Of a stretch of 15,754 nt of DNA, positions 8,189 through 14,990 are shown piece after piece. The notes under the pieces were generated by a model. That model was given only the letters and a program-made list of their open reading frames with translations. It was not told where the DNA came from and did no database searches. This DNA is from Candidatus Eiseniibacteriota bacterium (lineage in GTDB: Bacteria > Eisenbacteria > RBG-16-71-46). The stretch's first letter is position 1. Each line of letters starts with the position of its first letter. The stretch covers positions 1-15,754 of the forward strand of contig JADJLL010000042.1 of the NCBI GenBank assembly GCA_016710095.1. Direction: 5' to 3'. The position numbers and the translations under genes are program-made.

Positions 8189-9594
8189 GCGCGAATCTCC
8201 CGGCGCTCGAGGGCGCCGAAGGCTCGGAGGGAGAGCCAGACGAGCAGGGAAGATCCCAGCCCGGCGTACACGGGTTCGATGGACCACGGGTAACCGCCGC
8301 GCGGCGTGGCGAACGCGTGCGCGTACACCACCCACGACAGCGACAGCAGCAACGGAACGACCATGAGCACGAGCGCGCCGCGCTTGCCCGGCCGGCCGCG
8401 GCCCGCGAGCGCGAGCGCGACCGGCAGCAGCAGCGCCGGCGTGGTGATGGAACCGAGGTCGTGCCACAGCCCGATCACCGACTGGTTGGCGAGCGCGAGC
8501 ACGGTGGCGAACGCGGTCGCCACCCAGAGCCCCACGCGCGAGAGCGCGGGCAGCGTGCTCTCGTCGCCGCCGCGCAGCCGCCACACGAAGTCGCGGCTCA
8601 CGGTGGTCGCGGCGATGAACGCGTACGAGTCGATCGTGCTCATCACGGTGGCGATCATGCCGAGGTAGAAAAGCCCGAGCGCGACCGGCGGCAGCGTGAG
8701 GCGCGCGAGCTCGGGGAACGCGAACACCGGGTCCTTGAGGTTCGGCAGCAGCGCGCGCGCGTAGAGGCCCGACGCCGTGGTCATGAAGTCGAACAGGATC
8801 CAGAAGGCGATCGACCAGAGCACGCCGTTGCGCGCCGTGCGCGCGTCCTGCGCGGCGTACGCGCGCTGGAAGAAGCCGGGATCCACGAGCGTGCCGAGCG
8901 CGATGAAGTACCAGACGAAGATCGCCGCGGGCGGATTGCCGCCGTGCCACACGAAGTGCGAGTGCGGCACGCGGGGAACGAGGAACGACAGCCCGCCGTG
9001 CTGCGCGAACAGGAACGCGAGCAGCACCGCGAAACCGCCGTACATGAGCGCGAACTGGATCTGGTCGGTGAAGACGACCGTGCGCAGGCCGCCGCGGTCC
9101 ACGTAGAAGACCGACAGCGCCGCGGCCGCGAGCACGCACGGCACGAGCGCGAAGCCCGACATGGCGGCGAACAGCGTGCCGAGCATGAGCACGTACGCCG
9201 CGGGCGCCGACGTGAGGAAGACCGCGCCCGCGCCGACCAGCGCCGCGGGTCGGCCGTGGTGCGCGTGCAGCAGGTCGGGCAGCGTGTAGTGCTTCGTCTC
9301 GCGTGCGCGCTTGGCGAAGAACAGCGCGAGCAGCAGCGCACCGAGGTAGTAGGGCACGCCGAACACGAGCCAGTTCGCGAGCCCGTAGCGCCACGAGTAT
9401 TCGCCGACGCCGAGGATGCCGCCGTACCAGGTGGAGACGAGCGTGGCGACGAACGCCGGGAGCGTGACCGCGCGTCCGGCGACGAAGTAGTCCTCGGTGG
9501 TCGGACGCGCGCCGAAGCGCCGCAGCCAGATGACCGCGAGCATGGCGAAGTACGCGACGACGAGCGCCCAGTCGAGCGGGCTGTTGGAGAACAT
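8185..9594 (-). CDS. Sodium:solute symporter (SSS family), candidate thiamine or thiamine-precursor transporter
   Basis: The protein is 469 residues with about 12-13 hydrophobic segments, the usual SSS size. Family marks are RPTTEDYFVAGRAV near the N-terminus, TLVSTWYGGILGVGEYSWRY, ALGTLVDPGFFQRAYAAQD with the following AR, and GMIATVMSTIDSYAFIAATT then VSRD, the Na+-binding region. It would import a solute with sodium across the inner membrane. ATG 9594 is chosen over the longer upstream open frame because GGAAGG (9605-9610) precedes it and MFSNSPLDWALVVAYF opens the first helix. It is the first gene after a TPP riboswitch. SSS proteins in THI-element regulons have been proposed as thiamine transporters (called ThiV in comparative genomics); whether this one is orthologous cannot be judged here. 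The receptor gene follows with a 4-nt overlap. Confidence 0.92.
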   Translation of the reverse strand: MFSNSPLDWALVVAYFAMLAVIWLRRFGARPTTEDYFVAGRAVTLPAFVATLVSTWYGGILGVGEYSWRYGLANWLVFGVPYYLGALLLALFFAKRARETKHYTLPDLLHAHHGRPAALVGAGAVFLTSAPAAYVLMLGTLFAAMSGFALVPCVLAAAALSVFYVDRGGLRTVVFTDQIQFALMYGGFAVLLAFLFAQHGGLSFLVPRVPHSHFVWHGGNPPAAIFVWYFIALGTLVDPGFFQRAYAAQDARTARNGVLWSIAFWILFDFMTTASGLYARALLPNLKDPVFAFPELARLTLPPVALGLFYLGMIATVMSTIDSYAFIAATTVSRDFVWRLRGGDESTLPALSRVGLWVATAFATVLALANQSVIGLWHDLGSITTPALLLPVALALAGRGRPGKRGALVLMVVPLLLSLSWVVYAHAFATPRGGYPWSIEPVYAGLGSSLLVWLSLRAFGALERREIRA

Positions 9595-9602
9595 TTCGGC
9601 GG

Positions 9603-9699
9603 TGCCTTCCGGGCGGGCCGCGGCTTCGTACACTTCGCGCCGGAGGCGCGAGAGGCTCCGAAGTCGAATGCCGTCCGCGAAGGGACGGCTGGGAAGGCA
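9603..9699 (-). promoter_or_regulatory. Candidate riboswitch expression platform sequestering the symporter Shine-Dalgarno
   Basis: Read on the minus strand, TGCCTTCC (9692-9699) is perfectly complementary to GGAAGGCA (9603-9610), which contains the symporter Shine-Dalgarno. Between them are a 7-bp hairpin (GCCGTCC/GGACGGC, 9670-9689) and two overlapping small hairpins (GCGCC/GGCGC, 9637-9649, and CGGAG/CTCCG, 9641-9660). GGGAA at the riboswitch 3' edge (9730-9734) can instead pair with TTCCC (9691-9695), freeing the ribosome site. This fits translational control by TPP but is inferred from pairing by eye only. Confidence 0.45.
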
Positions 9700-9726
9700 A
9701 CTCGGGGACAACCGAATCGTCTAGGC

Positions 9727-9812
9727 CGTTTCCCTACGCTGGTCTCAACCAGTTCAGGTTCGACGGGTGTGATCTCAGGCCGACGCTTGTCCGATGCCGG
9801 CCACCCCGAACG
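9727..9812 (-). ncRNA. TPP riboswitch (THI element)
   Basis: The minus strand shows the conserved THI-box pieces in order and spacing: CGGGGTGG (9801-9808), CTGAGAT (9772-9778), CACCCG, GAACCTGA (9754-9761), and CCAGCGTAGGGA (9731-9742). CGTT (9809-9812) and AACG (9727-9730) can close helix P1. These match the pyrimidine-sensing CTGAGA bulge and the pyrophosphate-sensing GCGTAGGGA region of known TPP aptamers. It lies 132 nt upstream of the symporter start and in the same direction. High TPP should repress the symporter and the coupled receptor. Confidence 0.95.
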
Positions 9813-9894
9813 ACAAGTCCGCTTCGAGAAGCGAACGGGCGGCAGCATGCACCACGGATCGCGGGCGATGCAACCGCGCCGCGCGAGGCCTCGC

Positions 9895-10604
9895 TCAGTA
9901 GAGGCCCGGGTGCAGCAGCGCGACCACGAGGTCGAACAGCGGCCGCGTGAGCATGGGGAACAGCTGCCATGCGGCGACGAGGCCGACGAACGACAGCCCC
10001 GGCGCGCGGTGCACTTCCGCCACGCGGCGCGCGAGCTTCTCGGGCAGGAACAGCGTGACGACCGAGGCGCCGTCGAGCGGCGGGAGCGGGAGCAGGTTGA
10101 ACACCGCGAGGATCACGTTGAGCATCGCGAGCACGCTGAGTCCGTGCGCGAAGAAGTCGGCGGCGCCGCCGTTCGCCGCGCCGCTCGCGGCGTCCACCAG
10201 CCGGTCGAGCGTCGCCTGCGCGGGCGGCTCGAACCAGCCCACGACGAGCCCGACGCGAATCAGCAGCAACGCCGCCGCCGCGATCGCCAGGTTGCCCGCG
10301 GGGCCGGCCGCCGCCATGAGCGCCGCGCGGCGCGGGTGACGGTCGGCCCACTCGCGATCGAACGGCGCGCTGGCCCAGCGAGCGTGACGCCGTGCGTGAG
10401 CGAGGTGAGCACCGGGATCACGACCATGCCGATCGGGGAGCGCGCCATGTGGGGCAGGGGCGAGAGCGTCACGAGCCCGGCGTCGGACGCGGTCGAGTCC
10501 CCGCCGCGACGGGCCGCCCAGGCGTGGGCGGCTTCGTGCACGGTCGTCGAGAACAGGAAGGCCGGAAGCCAGAAGACGAGCGCGTGAAAGATCTCGATGG
10601 ACAT
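9895..10604 (-). CDS. Site-2 protease family (M50) zinc metalloprotease, one frameshift
   Basis: The protein is about 237 residues once a frame change near 10375-10385 is bridged. The zinc motif HEAAH is at residues 23-27 (H23, E24, H27) in the first membrane segment. The second half has AAAGPAGNLAIAAAALLL, then NLLPLPPLDGASVV carrying the third metal ligand region (the NPDG-like LDG), and ends HPGLY. M50 proteases of this short form cut transmembrane substrates, often anti-sigma factors, but the substrate here is unknown. ATG 10604 is preceded by GGAGA 5-6 bases upstream. The break removes a small piece near GVTLAG/WASAPFDREW, where the family has a conserved Gly-Trp-Ala. It is probably a sequence error because both halves are well conserved. 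The 86-bp gap to the TPP riboswitch allows separate transcription of the thiamine operon. Confidence 0.9.
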
Positions 10605-11012
10605 GGATTCTCCGGCCCGGGAATGGGCAGGAAGCAGGCCACGGATGTCGGGGCGGCGAGGTCCGCTTGGGGCTGCGGGCCCGCGGGGGGCGCGGCGCGC
10701 TCATCCTGCAGTGGCGGCGCTGCAATGTGCCCCGGGTTCGGCCCGCCCGAACGGGAGCGGCCCCTCGCCAAACTCGACCCCGCGGGCGGCCCCCGAGATC
10801 CCCAGCAAATCCGTGGCTGATTTCCTCCACCAAACATGATCGCCGCGAATCACGCGGTCGGAGCCCCGGAGGCCGAGGAAGCCCGATTCGGTGTGGGAAC
10901 GCGCTCATCATAGACCCGCGTTCAAACGCAAGTACCCGGAAGTACCCGTGCGTGGGCCAGGTCCCCCCTTCCGCTCATCGCGCCGTTCACTCGATCAGGA
11001 GGGTGTCTCCCC
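10605..11012. other. Divergent intergenic region with a tandem 9-bp repeat
   Basis: This lies between the minus-strand site-2 protease and the plus-strand secreted protein. AAGTACCCG occurs twice, at 10930-10938 and 10940-10948, one helical turn apart, and could be an operator. TATGAT on the minus strand (10907-10912) resembles a -10 box but has no good -35. A 6-bp hairpin, GTTCGG/CCGAAC, sits at 10736-10752. A strong AGGAGGG (10997-11003) serves the plus-strand gene. No credible coding frame was found. Confidence 0.4.
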
Positions 11013-11720
11013 ATGAAGCGTTGCTCCCAGATCTTCCTCGCCGCCGTCTGTTGTCTCGCCTTTGCCGGCTTCGCCGGTTCCGCCTTCGCGGCCGCCGTGC
11101 CCGGTGTCTACCAGTCCACGTTCTTCGGTGGTCCGCTGCTCGAGGGCCGCTCGTCGCAGTCGTGGACCGCGCCCGCCAACGGCGCCCAGGGCCTCGGCGA
11201 CGTGTTCAACGCCCAGTCGTGGAACGGCTCGTCGCTCGGCACGCAGTGGGCGATCTCGTGCGGCACGCAGAACGCGCCGCAGCTCGTGCAGGACAACCGC
11301 GTTTCGGGCACGGGCACGGTCGTGTTCACGAACTCGTTCCTCGGCGGCACGTTCTACTTCAACAACGGCCCGTGGTGCTCGACGGCGAGCTGTACCGGCA
11401 CCATCAACCAGACGATCGAGAGCGTCACCGTGCAGTACGCTGCCGGCATCCCTTACGCGGCCGTGGTGAACATCAACACGAGCGGCATGTTCGACGGCGG
11501 CTCGTGCAACCTGACGTTCGCGATCGCGAACGGCGTCGGCGGTGGCGACACGGACGCGGCCCCGAAGCCGGCGACGTACCCGGCGTTCCTCGACACGAGC
11601 TGCAACCCGACGCGCGTGTACGGCAGCTGGGGCGACGTGATCACGATCACGGCGAAGATCGACTGCCCGACGCCCGCGCGCACCAGCAGCTGGGGCGCGG
11701 TCAAGAGCATGTACCGGTAA
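11013..11720 (+). CDS. Secreted six-cysteine protein of unknown function
   Basis: I do not recognise this 235-residue protein. It has a clear signal peptide (MKRCSQIFLAAVCCLAFAGF, then AGSAFA with cleavage near AFA-A). The mature part is rich in Gly, Ser, Thr and Asn, with many short beta-type segments. It has six cysteines (in WAISCGT, GPWCSTASC, GGSCNL, DTSCNP, KIDCPT), enough for three disulfides in the periplasm or outside the cell. No membrane segment, metal motif or sorting domain was seen. ATG 11013 follows AGGAGGG with 9-nt spacing. It has its own upstream region and no clear operon partner. The frame is intact, with third-position GC like its neighbours. The anomalous G+C tract begins about 16 bases after its stop. 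It may be a surface or extracellular protein; no function can be assigned. Confidence 0.85.
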   Translation: MKRCSQIFLAAVCCLAFAGFAGSAFAAAVPGVYQSTFFGGPLLEGRSSQSWTAPANGAQGLGDVFNAQSWNGSSLGTQWAISCGTQNAPQLVQDNRVSGTGTVVFTNSFLGGTFYFNNGPWCSTASCTGTINQTIESVTVQYAAGIPYAAVVNINTSGMFDGGSCNLTFAIANGVGGGDTDAAPKPATYPAFLDTSCNPTRVYGSWGDVITITAKIDCPTPARTSSWGAVKSMYR

Positions 11721-11736
11721 GCCCGGTCACCGGTGC

Positions 11737-12580
11737 AGGGGGGGGGGCGCCCCCCCTCGGGGGGGGGCGGCCTGCCGGTGGGCCCCCCCCCCGGGCCGGG
11801 CCGGGCCCCCCGGCCGCCGCCACCCCCCGGCCCGGCCCGCCCCCCCCCCCCCCCGCCCCGCCGGCGGGCCCCCCCACCACGGCGGCCCCCCGCGCGCCCC
11901 CCCCCCGCGCCGCCCGGCCCCCGCGCCGCCCCGCCCGCCCCCCCCGCCCCCCCCCCCCCCCCCCCCGGGGGGAACCCCCCCGGCCGCGCGGGGCCCGGGG
12001 GCCCGGCCCCGGCGAGCCACCCCCGCGCGCCCGCCACCCGCCCGCCCGGCCCCCCGCCGGCCCCCGCCCGCCCGCCGCCCGGGGCGGCCGGCCCCCGGCC
12101 GCCCCCGCCCCCCGCCCGCCGGCCGGGCGGCCGGGGGGGGGCCGCCCCCGGGGGGGGCGGTTCCGCCCGCCGGCTCCCGCCGCCCGGCCCCCCCGCGGCC
12201 CCCGGCGGGCGCCCGGGGGGCGCTGCGGGGCCGGGGGGCCCGGGGGCCCGGGGGGCCCCGGGGGCCCCCCCGAGCCGCGTCGGGGACCCCCCGGGCGCCC
12301 ACACGCCCCCCCCCCCGGGGGGGCGCCGGGGGGCGCCGCGGGGGCCGCCCCCGCGGCCCCCCCCCCCCCACGGGGACCCGGGGCCCCGCGCGGAGGGCCG
12401 GGGGGGGGGGGGGGGCGGGCGCGGGGCCCCCGCGGGCCGCCCCCGGCCGGGCCCGCGGGGGGGGAGGGGCCGGGGGGGACGGCCCCACGGCCCCGCCACC
12501 CCCCCGGCCCTCCCCCGCCCCCAGGGCCGGGCGGGGGCGGCGGGGCGGGGCCACGGCGGCCCTGCGCGAGCGGGGCCGCC
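11737..12580. other. Near-pure G+C tract, probable sequencing or assembly artefact
   Basis: From 11761 to 12540 only 28 of 780 bases are A or T (96.4% GC), against about 70% elsewhere. The tract is built from long runs of C or G, such as C14 and G15, on both strands. It has no stop codons in several frames simply because it lacks A and T. No codon structure, repeat unit or recognisable protein was found. It starts and ends abruptly between two normal genes. A genuine but miscalled GC-rich intergenic region or terminator is the likely origin. Confidence 0.8.
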
Positions 12581-12586
12581 GTCGTT

Positions 12587-12592
12587 TATAGT
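12587..12592 (+). promoter_or_regulatory. -10 promoter box for a leaderless rhomboid transcript
   Basis: TATAGT lies 8 nt before ATG 12601, which would place the transcription start at or within about two bases of the start codon. No Shine-Dalgarno is present in the gap. The -35 region falls in unreliable sequence and cannot be judged. Confidence 0.5.
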
Positions 12593-12600
12593 GCCGCGCC

Positions 12601-13428
12601 ATGAGACAGAGAACCGGCGCCATCGTGTGCCCCCGCTGCGAGCGGCTCATCGCCGCCAACGAGAAACGCTGCCCCAACTGCGGCACGTGGCAGCCCGGCA
12701 TGTTCGGCTTCGGGCCCGTGCTCTACCGCTGGCTCGGCGGCAAGCTCGACATCACGAACGTCATCACGATCGTCTGCATCGCGACCTACCTGCTGTCGCT
12801 CGCGCTCGACCCGATGGCGATCTTCCGCTTCACGGGCGGCATCTTCGGGATCCTGTCGCCCTCGGGCGAAGCGCTCTTCAGCCTCGGCATGACCGGGCGC
12901 TACGCGATCTACGGCGGACGCTTCTGGACGCTGTGCACGGCGATCTTCCTGCACGGCGGCGTGCTGCACATCTTGTTCAACATGGGCGTCATGCGCATGT
13001 ACCTGCCGAACGTCGAACACCTGTTCGGGCCGGTGCGCGCGTTCCTGATCTTCATGGTCGCGGGCATCCTCGGCTTCGTGGCGTCGGTGTTCCTCGGCGG
13101 GCACAACTCGGTCGGCGCCTCGGGCGCGATCTTCGGACTGCTCGGCGCGCTCATCTCGTACGGGCGCCGCACCGGGCAGTCGCACATCACCAACCAGCTC
13201 TGGGGCAGCGCCATCATGATGTTCGTGATGGGCTTCCTCATGTCGGGCGTGGACAACTTCGCGCACGCCGGCGGCTTCGTCGGCGGCTTCGTGTGCGCGA
13301 ACTTCATGCCCACCGCGGGACGCCGCGAGCAGCCGGGCGAACTGATCGCCGCGGGCCTGCTCTCCGTGATCACGCTCGCGGGCTTCGTGCTCTCGCTGAT
13401 CGGGTTCTCGTTCGGCGGCATGCGATGA
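12601..13428 (+). CDS. Rhomboid-family intramembrane serine protease with N-terminal zinc ribbon
   Basis: The protein is 275 residues. An N-terminal zinc ribbon has Cys at 10, 13, 24 and 27 (CPRC then CPNC). Six or so membrane helices follow. The rhomboid marks are complete: HILFN with H123 and N127, GASGAIFG with nucleophile S174, and FAHAGGFVGGF with H222, giving the Ser-His dyad. Rhomboids cut transmembrane proteins within the bilayer; no substrate is evident. ATG 12601 is preceded by TATAGT and no ribosome site, so the mRNA is probably leaderless. The stop overlaps the next gene (ATGA, 13425-13428), suggesting translational coupling to the DNA glycosylase, although a functional link between the two is not obvious. 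The cytoplasmic zinc ribbon is a known addition in bacterial rhomboids and may bind a partner. Confidence 0.95.
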   Translation: MRQRTGAIVCPRCERLIAANEKRCPNCGTWQPGMFGFGPVLYRWLGGKLDITNVITIVCIATYLLSLALDPMAIFRFTGGIFGILSPSGEALFSLGMTGRYAIYGGRFWTLCTAIFLHGGVLHILFNMGVMRMYLPNVEHLFGPVRAFLIFMVAGILGFVASVFLGGHNSVGASGAIFGLLGALISYGRRTGQSHITNQLWGSAIMMFVMGFLMSGVDNFAHAGGFVGGFVCANFMPTAGRREQPGELIAAGLLSVITLAGFVLSLIGFSFGGMR

Positions 13429-14138
13429 CCGCGGCGAAGAAGAAGGCGCCGAAGGCGGCGAAGGTCCTCCCGATTGCGGAAGCGCTGTCCGACGGCCGCC
13501 CGCGCTGCACGTGGCCCAAGGCGACCAACGCGCTCTACGTGCACTACCACGACACCGAGTGGGGCGTGCCGGAGCACGACGACCGCGCGCTCTTCGAGAA
13601 GCTGATCCTCGACGGCGCGCAGGCCGGGCTGTCGTGGGAGACGATCCTGAACAAGCGCGAGAGCTACCGCGAGGCGTTCGACGGCTTCGACATCGAGACG
13701 GTCGCGCACTACGGCTCGCGCAAGGTCGAGTCGCTGCTCAAGAACCCGGGCATCGTGCGCAACCGCCAGAAGGTCGCCTCCGCGATCGGCAACGCGCGCG
13801 TGTTTCTCGACATGCAGGCGGAGTTCGGCAGCTTCGACGCGTGGCTCTGGGGCCACGTTGGCGGCGAGCCGGTGCAGAACGCGTGGAACGGCACGAAGCA
13901 GCTGCCCGCGCGCACGGAGCTGTCCGATCGCGTGTCGAAGGAGCTGCACAAGCGCGGCATGCGCTTCGTGGGCTCGACGATCATCTACGCCTACATGCAG
14001 GCGATCGGCGTGGTGAACGACCACCTGGTCACCTGCTTCCGTCACGCCGAGTGCGCGAAAGCCGGCGAAGAAGCCCCGCCGTGGGCGCTGAGGCCCCGGG
14101 CACGCTGCTGCAGGCGGTCTCCGAGCTGGCGCGCCTGA
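13425..14138 (+). CDS. tag: DNA-3-methyladenine glycosylase I
   Basis: The protein is 237 residues; the family is usually about 190. The enzyme removes 3-methyladenine from alkylated DNA in base excision repair. Family marks are YHDTEWGVP, DGAQAGLSWETILNKRESYR, GIVRNRQK and FVGSTIIYAYMQAIGVVNDH. The zinc-snap ligands are C28, H42, H200 and C204, matching C4, H17, H175 and C179 of the E. coli enzyme. The base-contacting glutamate of E. coli Tag (E38) is Asp63 here, a conservative change. Extra length comes from a basic Lys/Ala-rich N-terminus and about 25 C-terminal residues (from EEAPPWALRPRA) that do not look like the family. The end overlaps the next gene by 58 bp, so a frameshift near 14070-14090 with an earlier true stop is possible. 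The start overlaps the rhomboid stop by 4 nt. Confidence 0.93.
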   Translation: MTAAKKKAPKAAKVLPIAEALSDGRPRCTWPKATNALYVHYHDTEWGVPEHDDRALFEKLILDGAQAGLSWETILNKRESYREAFDGFDIETVAHYGSRKVESLLKNPGIVRNRQKVASAIGNARVFLDMQAEFGSFDAWLWGHVGGEPVQNAWNGTKQLPARTELSDRVSKELHKRGMRFVGSTIIYAYMQAIGVVNDHLVTCFRHAECAKAGEEAPPWALRPRARCCRRSPSWRA

Positions 14139-14880
14139 CCGGCGAAGTCGCCGCGTCCTACGCGCGTCCCGGCATCGCCGTGGACACGAAGGGCGACGGC
14201 TCGCCCGTGACGATCGCCGACCGCGAAGCCGAACGCTTCGCACGCGCGTGGATCGCCGAGCGCTTCCCACGACGCCATTGTGGGGGAGGAGTTCGGCGCA
14301 CCCCGAGCGCACCGGGAATCGCACGACCGGCGCCGGAGGTGCCGCCCGGCAATGGATCTCGGACCCCATCGACGGCACGAAGTCGTTCGTGCGCGGCGTG
14401 CCGCTGTGGGGAACGCTCATCGCGGTCATGGAAGGTCCCGAAGTGATCGCGGGCGCGGCGGCGTTCCCGGCCACGCACGAACTGGTCGCGGCCGCGCGCG
14501 GCGAAGGCGCATGGTGGAACGGCGCGCGCTGCGCCGTGTCCGCCGTCGCGACGCTCGCGGACGCCACCGTGCTCTCGACCGGCACCGCGTTCGAGCCGGG
14601 CGACCCGCGGCGTGCCCGCTGGGACGCGCTCGGCGACCGCGCGTCCGTCGCGCGCACGTGGGGCGACTGCTTCGGATACCTGATGGTCGCGACCGGCCGC
14701 GCCGAGGTGATGATGGACCCGCGGCTCAACGTCTGGGACGCGGCCTCCGTGCAGGTGATCGTCGAGGAAGCCGGCGGCACGTTCATGGACTGGAACGGCG
14801 TGCGGACGCCCGAAGGACTGGGCGGGATCGCGGTCAACGCGGCGCTCGAGGCGCAGGTGCGCGCGGCGCTGGTCGGCTGA
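14081..14880 (+). CDS. hisN: Inositol-monophosphatase-family phosphatase, HisN-like (histidinol-phosphatase), two frameshifts
   Basis: The protein is about 266 residues after joining three frames; the changes fall near 14268 and 14300. The metal-binding marks are all present: GEEFGA (14283 onward), DPIDGTKSFVRGVPLWG (from 14362), and WDAAS (14734-14748). The N-terminal part (LLQAVSELARLTGEVAASY, then TKGDGSPVTIADREAERFAR) is typical of the family. The FVRGVP form of the motif and the LNVWDAA region favour HisN-type histidinol-phosphate phosphatases over inositol or CysQ phosphatases. That choice is by resemblance, as no other his genes are nearby. GTG 14081 is the likely start, inside the end of tag; its ribosome site is weak. 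Because the conserved GEE lies in the short middle frame, the breaks are more likely sequence errors than decay. Confidence 0.87.
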
Positions 14881-14954
14881 TCGCCGCCGGGGCTCGGCGC
14901 CGGACGGTCCCGGACGGCCTCGGAACCCGATGCGCCCTCGCCGGAAAATCACTT

Positions 14955-14983
14955 CTCACATTTCCGCCCCGCTCCATTAGCAT
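14955..14983 (+). promoter_or_regulatory. Promoter for the VanW-family gene, probably leaderless
   Basis: CTCACA (14955-14960) and TAGCAT (14978-14983) have 17-bp spacing and match sigma-70 boxes at 4 and 4 of 6 positions. TAGCAT ends 7 nt before GTG 14991, so transcription would begin at about the start codon. The arrangement repeats that seen before the rhomboid gene. Confidence 0.45.
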
Positions 14984-14990
14984 GCCGCGC

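Noticed and set aside
5750..8293. Very long plus-strand open frame opposite the TonB receptor
   Set aside because: Its translation is Arg/Ala/Val/Glu-rich with no domain, and it mirrors the codons of the well-supported receptor on the other strand. It is a high-GC shadow.
9595..9711. Symporter start at the upstream codon near 9711
   Set aside because: The extra 39 residues are Arg/Ser-rich and overlap the regulatory leader. ATG 9594 has GGAAGG and starts at the first helix.
9883..9894. Perfect palindrome GCGAGGCCTCGC just after the site-2 protease stop
   Set aside because: It has no loop and no T tract, so there is no basis to call it a terminator. It could be chance at this GC content.
8128..10587. 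Plus-strand open frame opposite the symporter and site-2 protease
   Set aside because: It has Arg/Glu/His-rich shadow composition and runs across two real minus-strand genes and the riboswitch.
9895..10911. Longer N-terminus for the site-2 protease, starting near 10911
   Set aside because: It has Arg/Pro-rich shadow composition and lies in the other frame from the HEAAH motif. ATG 10604 has a good ribosome site directly before the first membrane segment.
11733..14138. An 801-residue open frame joining the G+C tract, the rhomboid region and tag
   Set aside because: The G+C tract lacks A and T and so has no stops. Over the rhomboid the frame is wrong. Only the tag part is real, starting at 13425.
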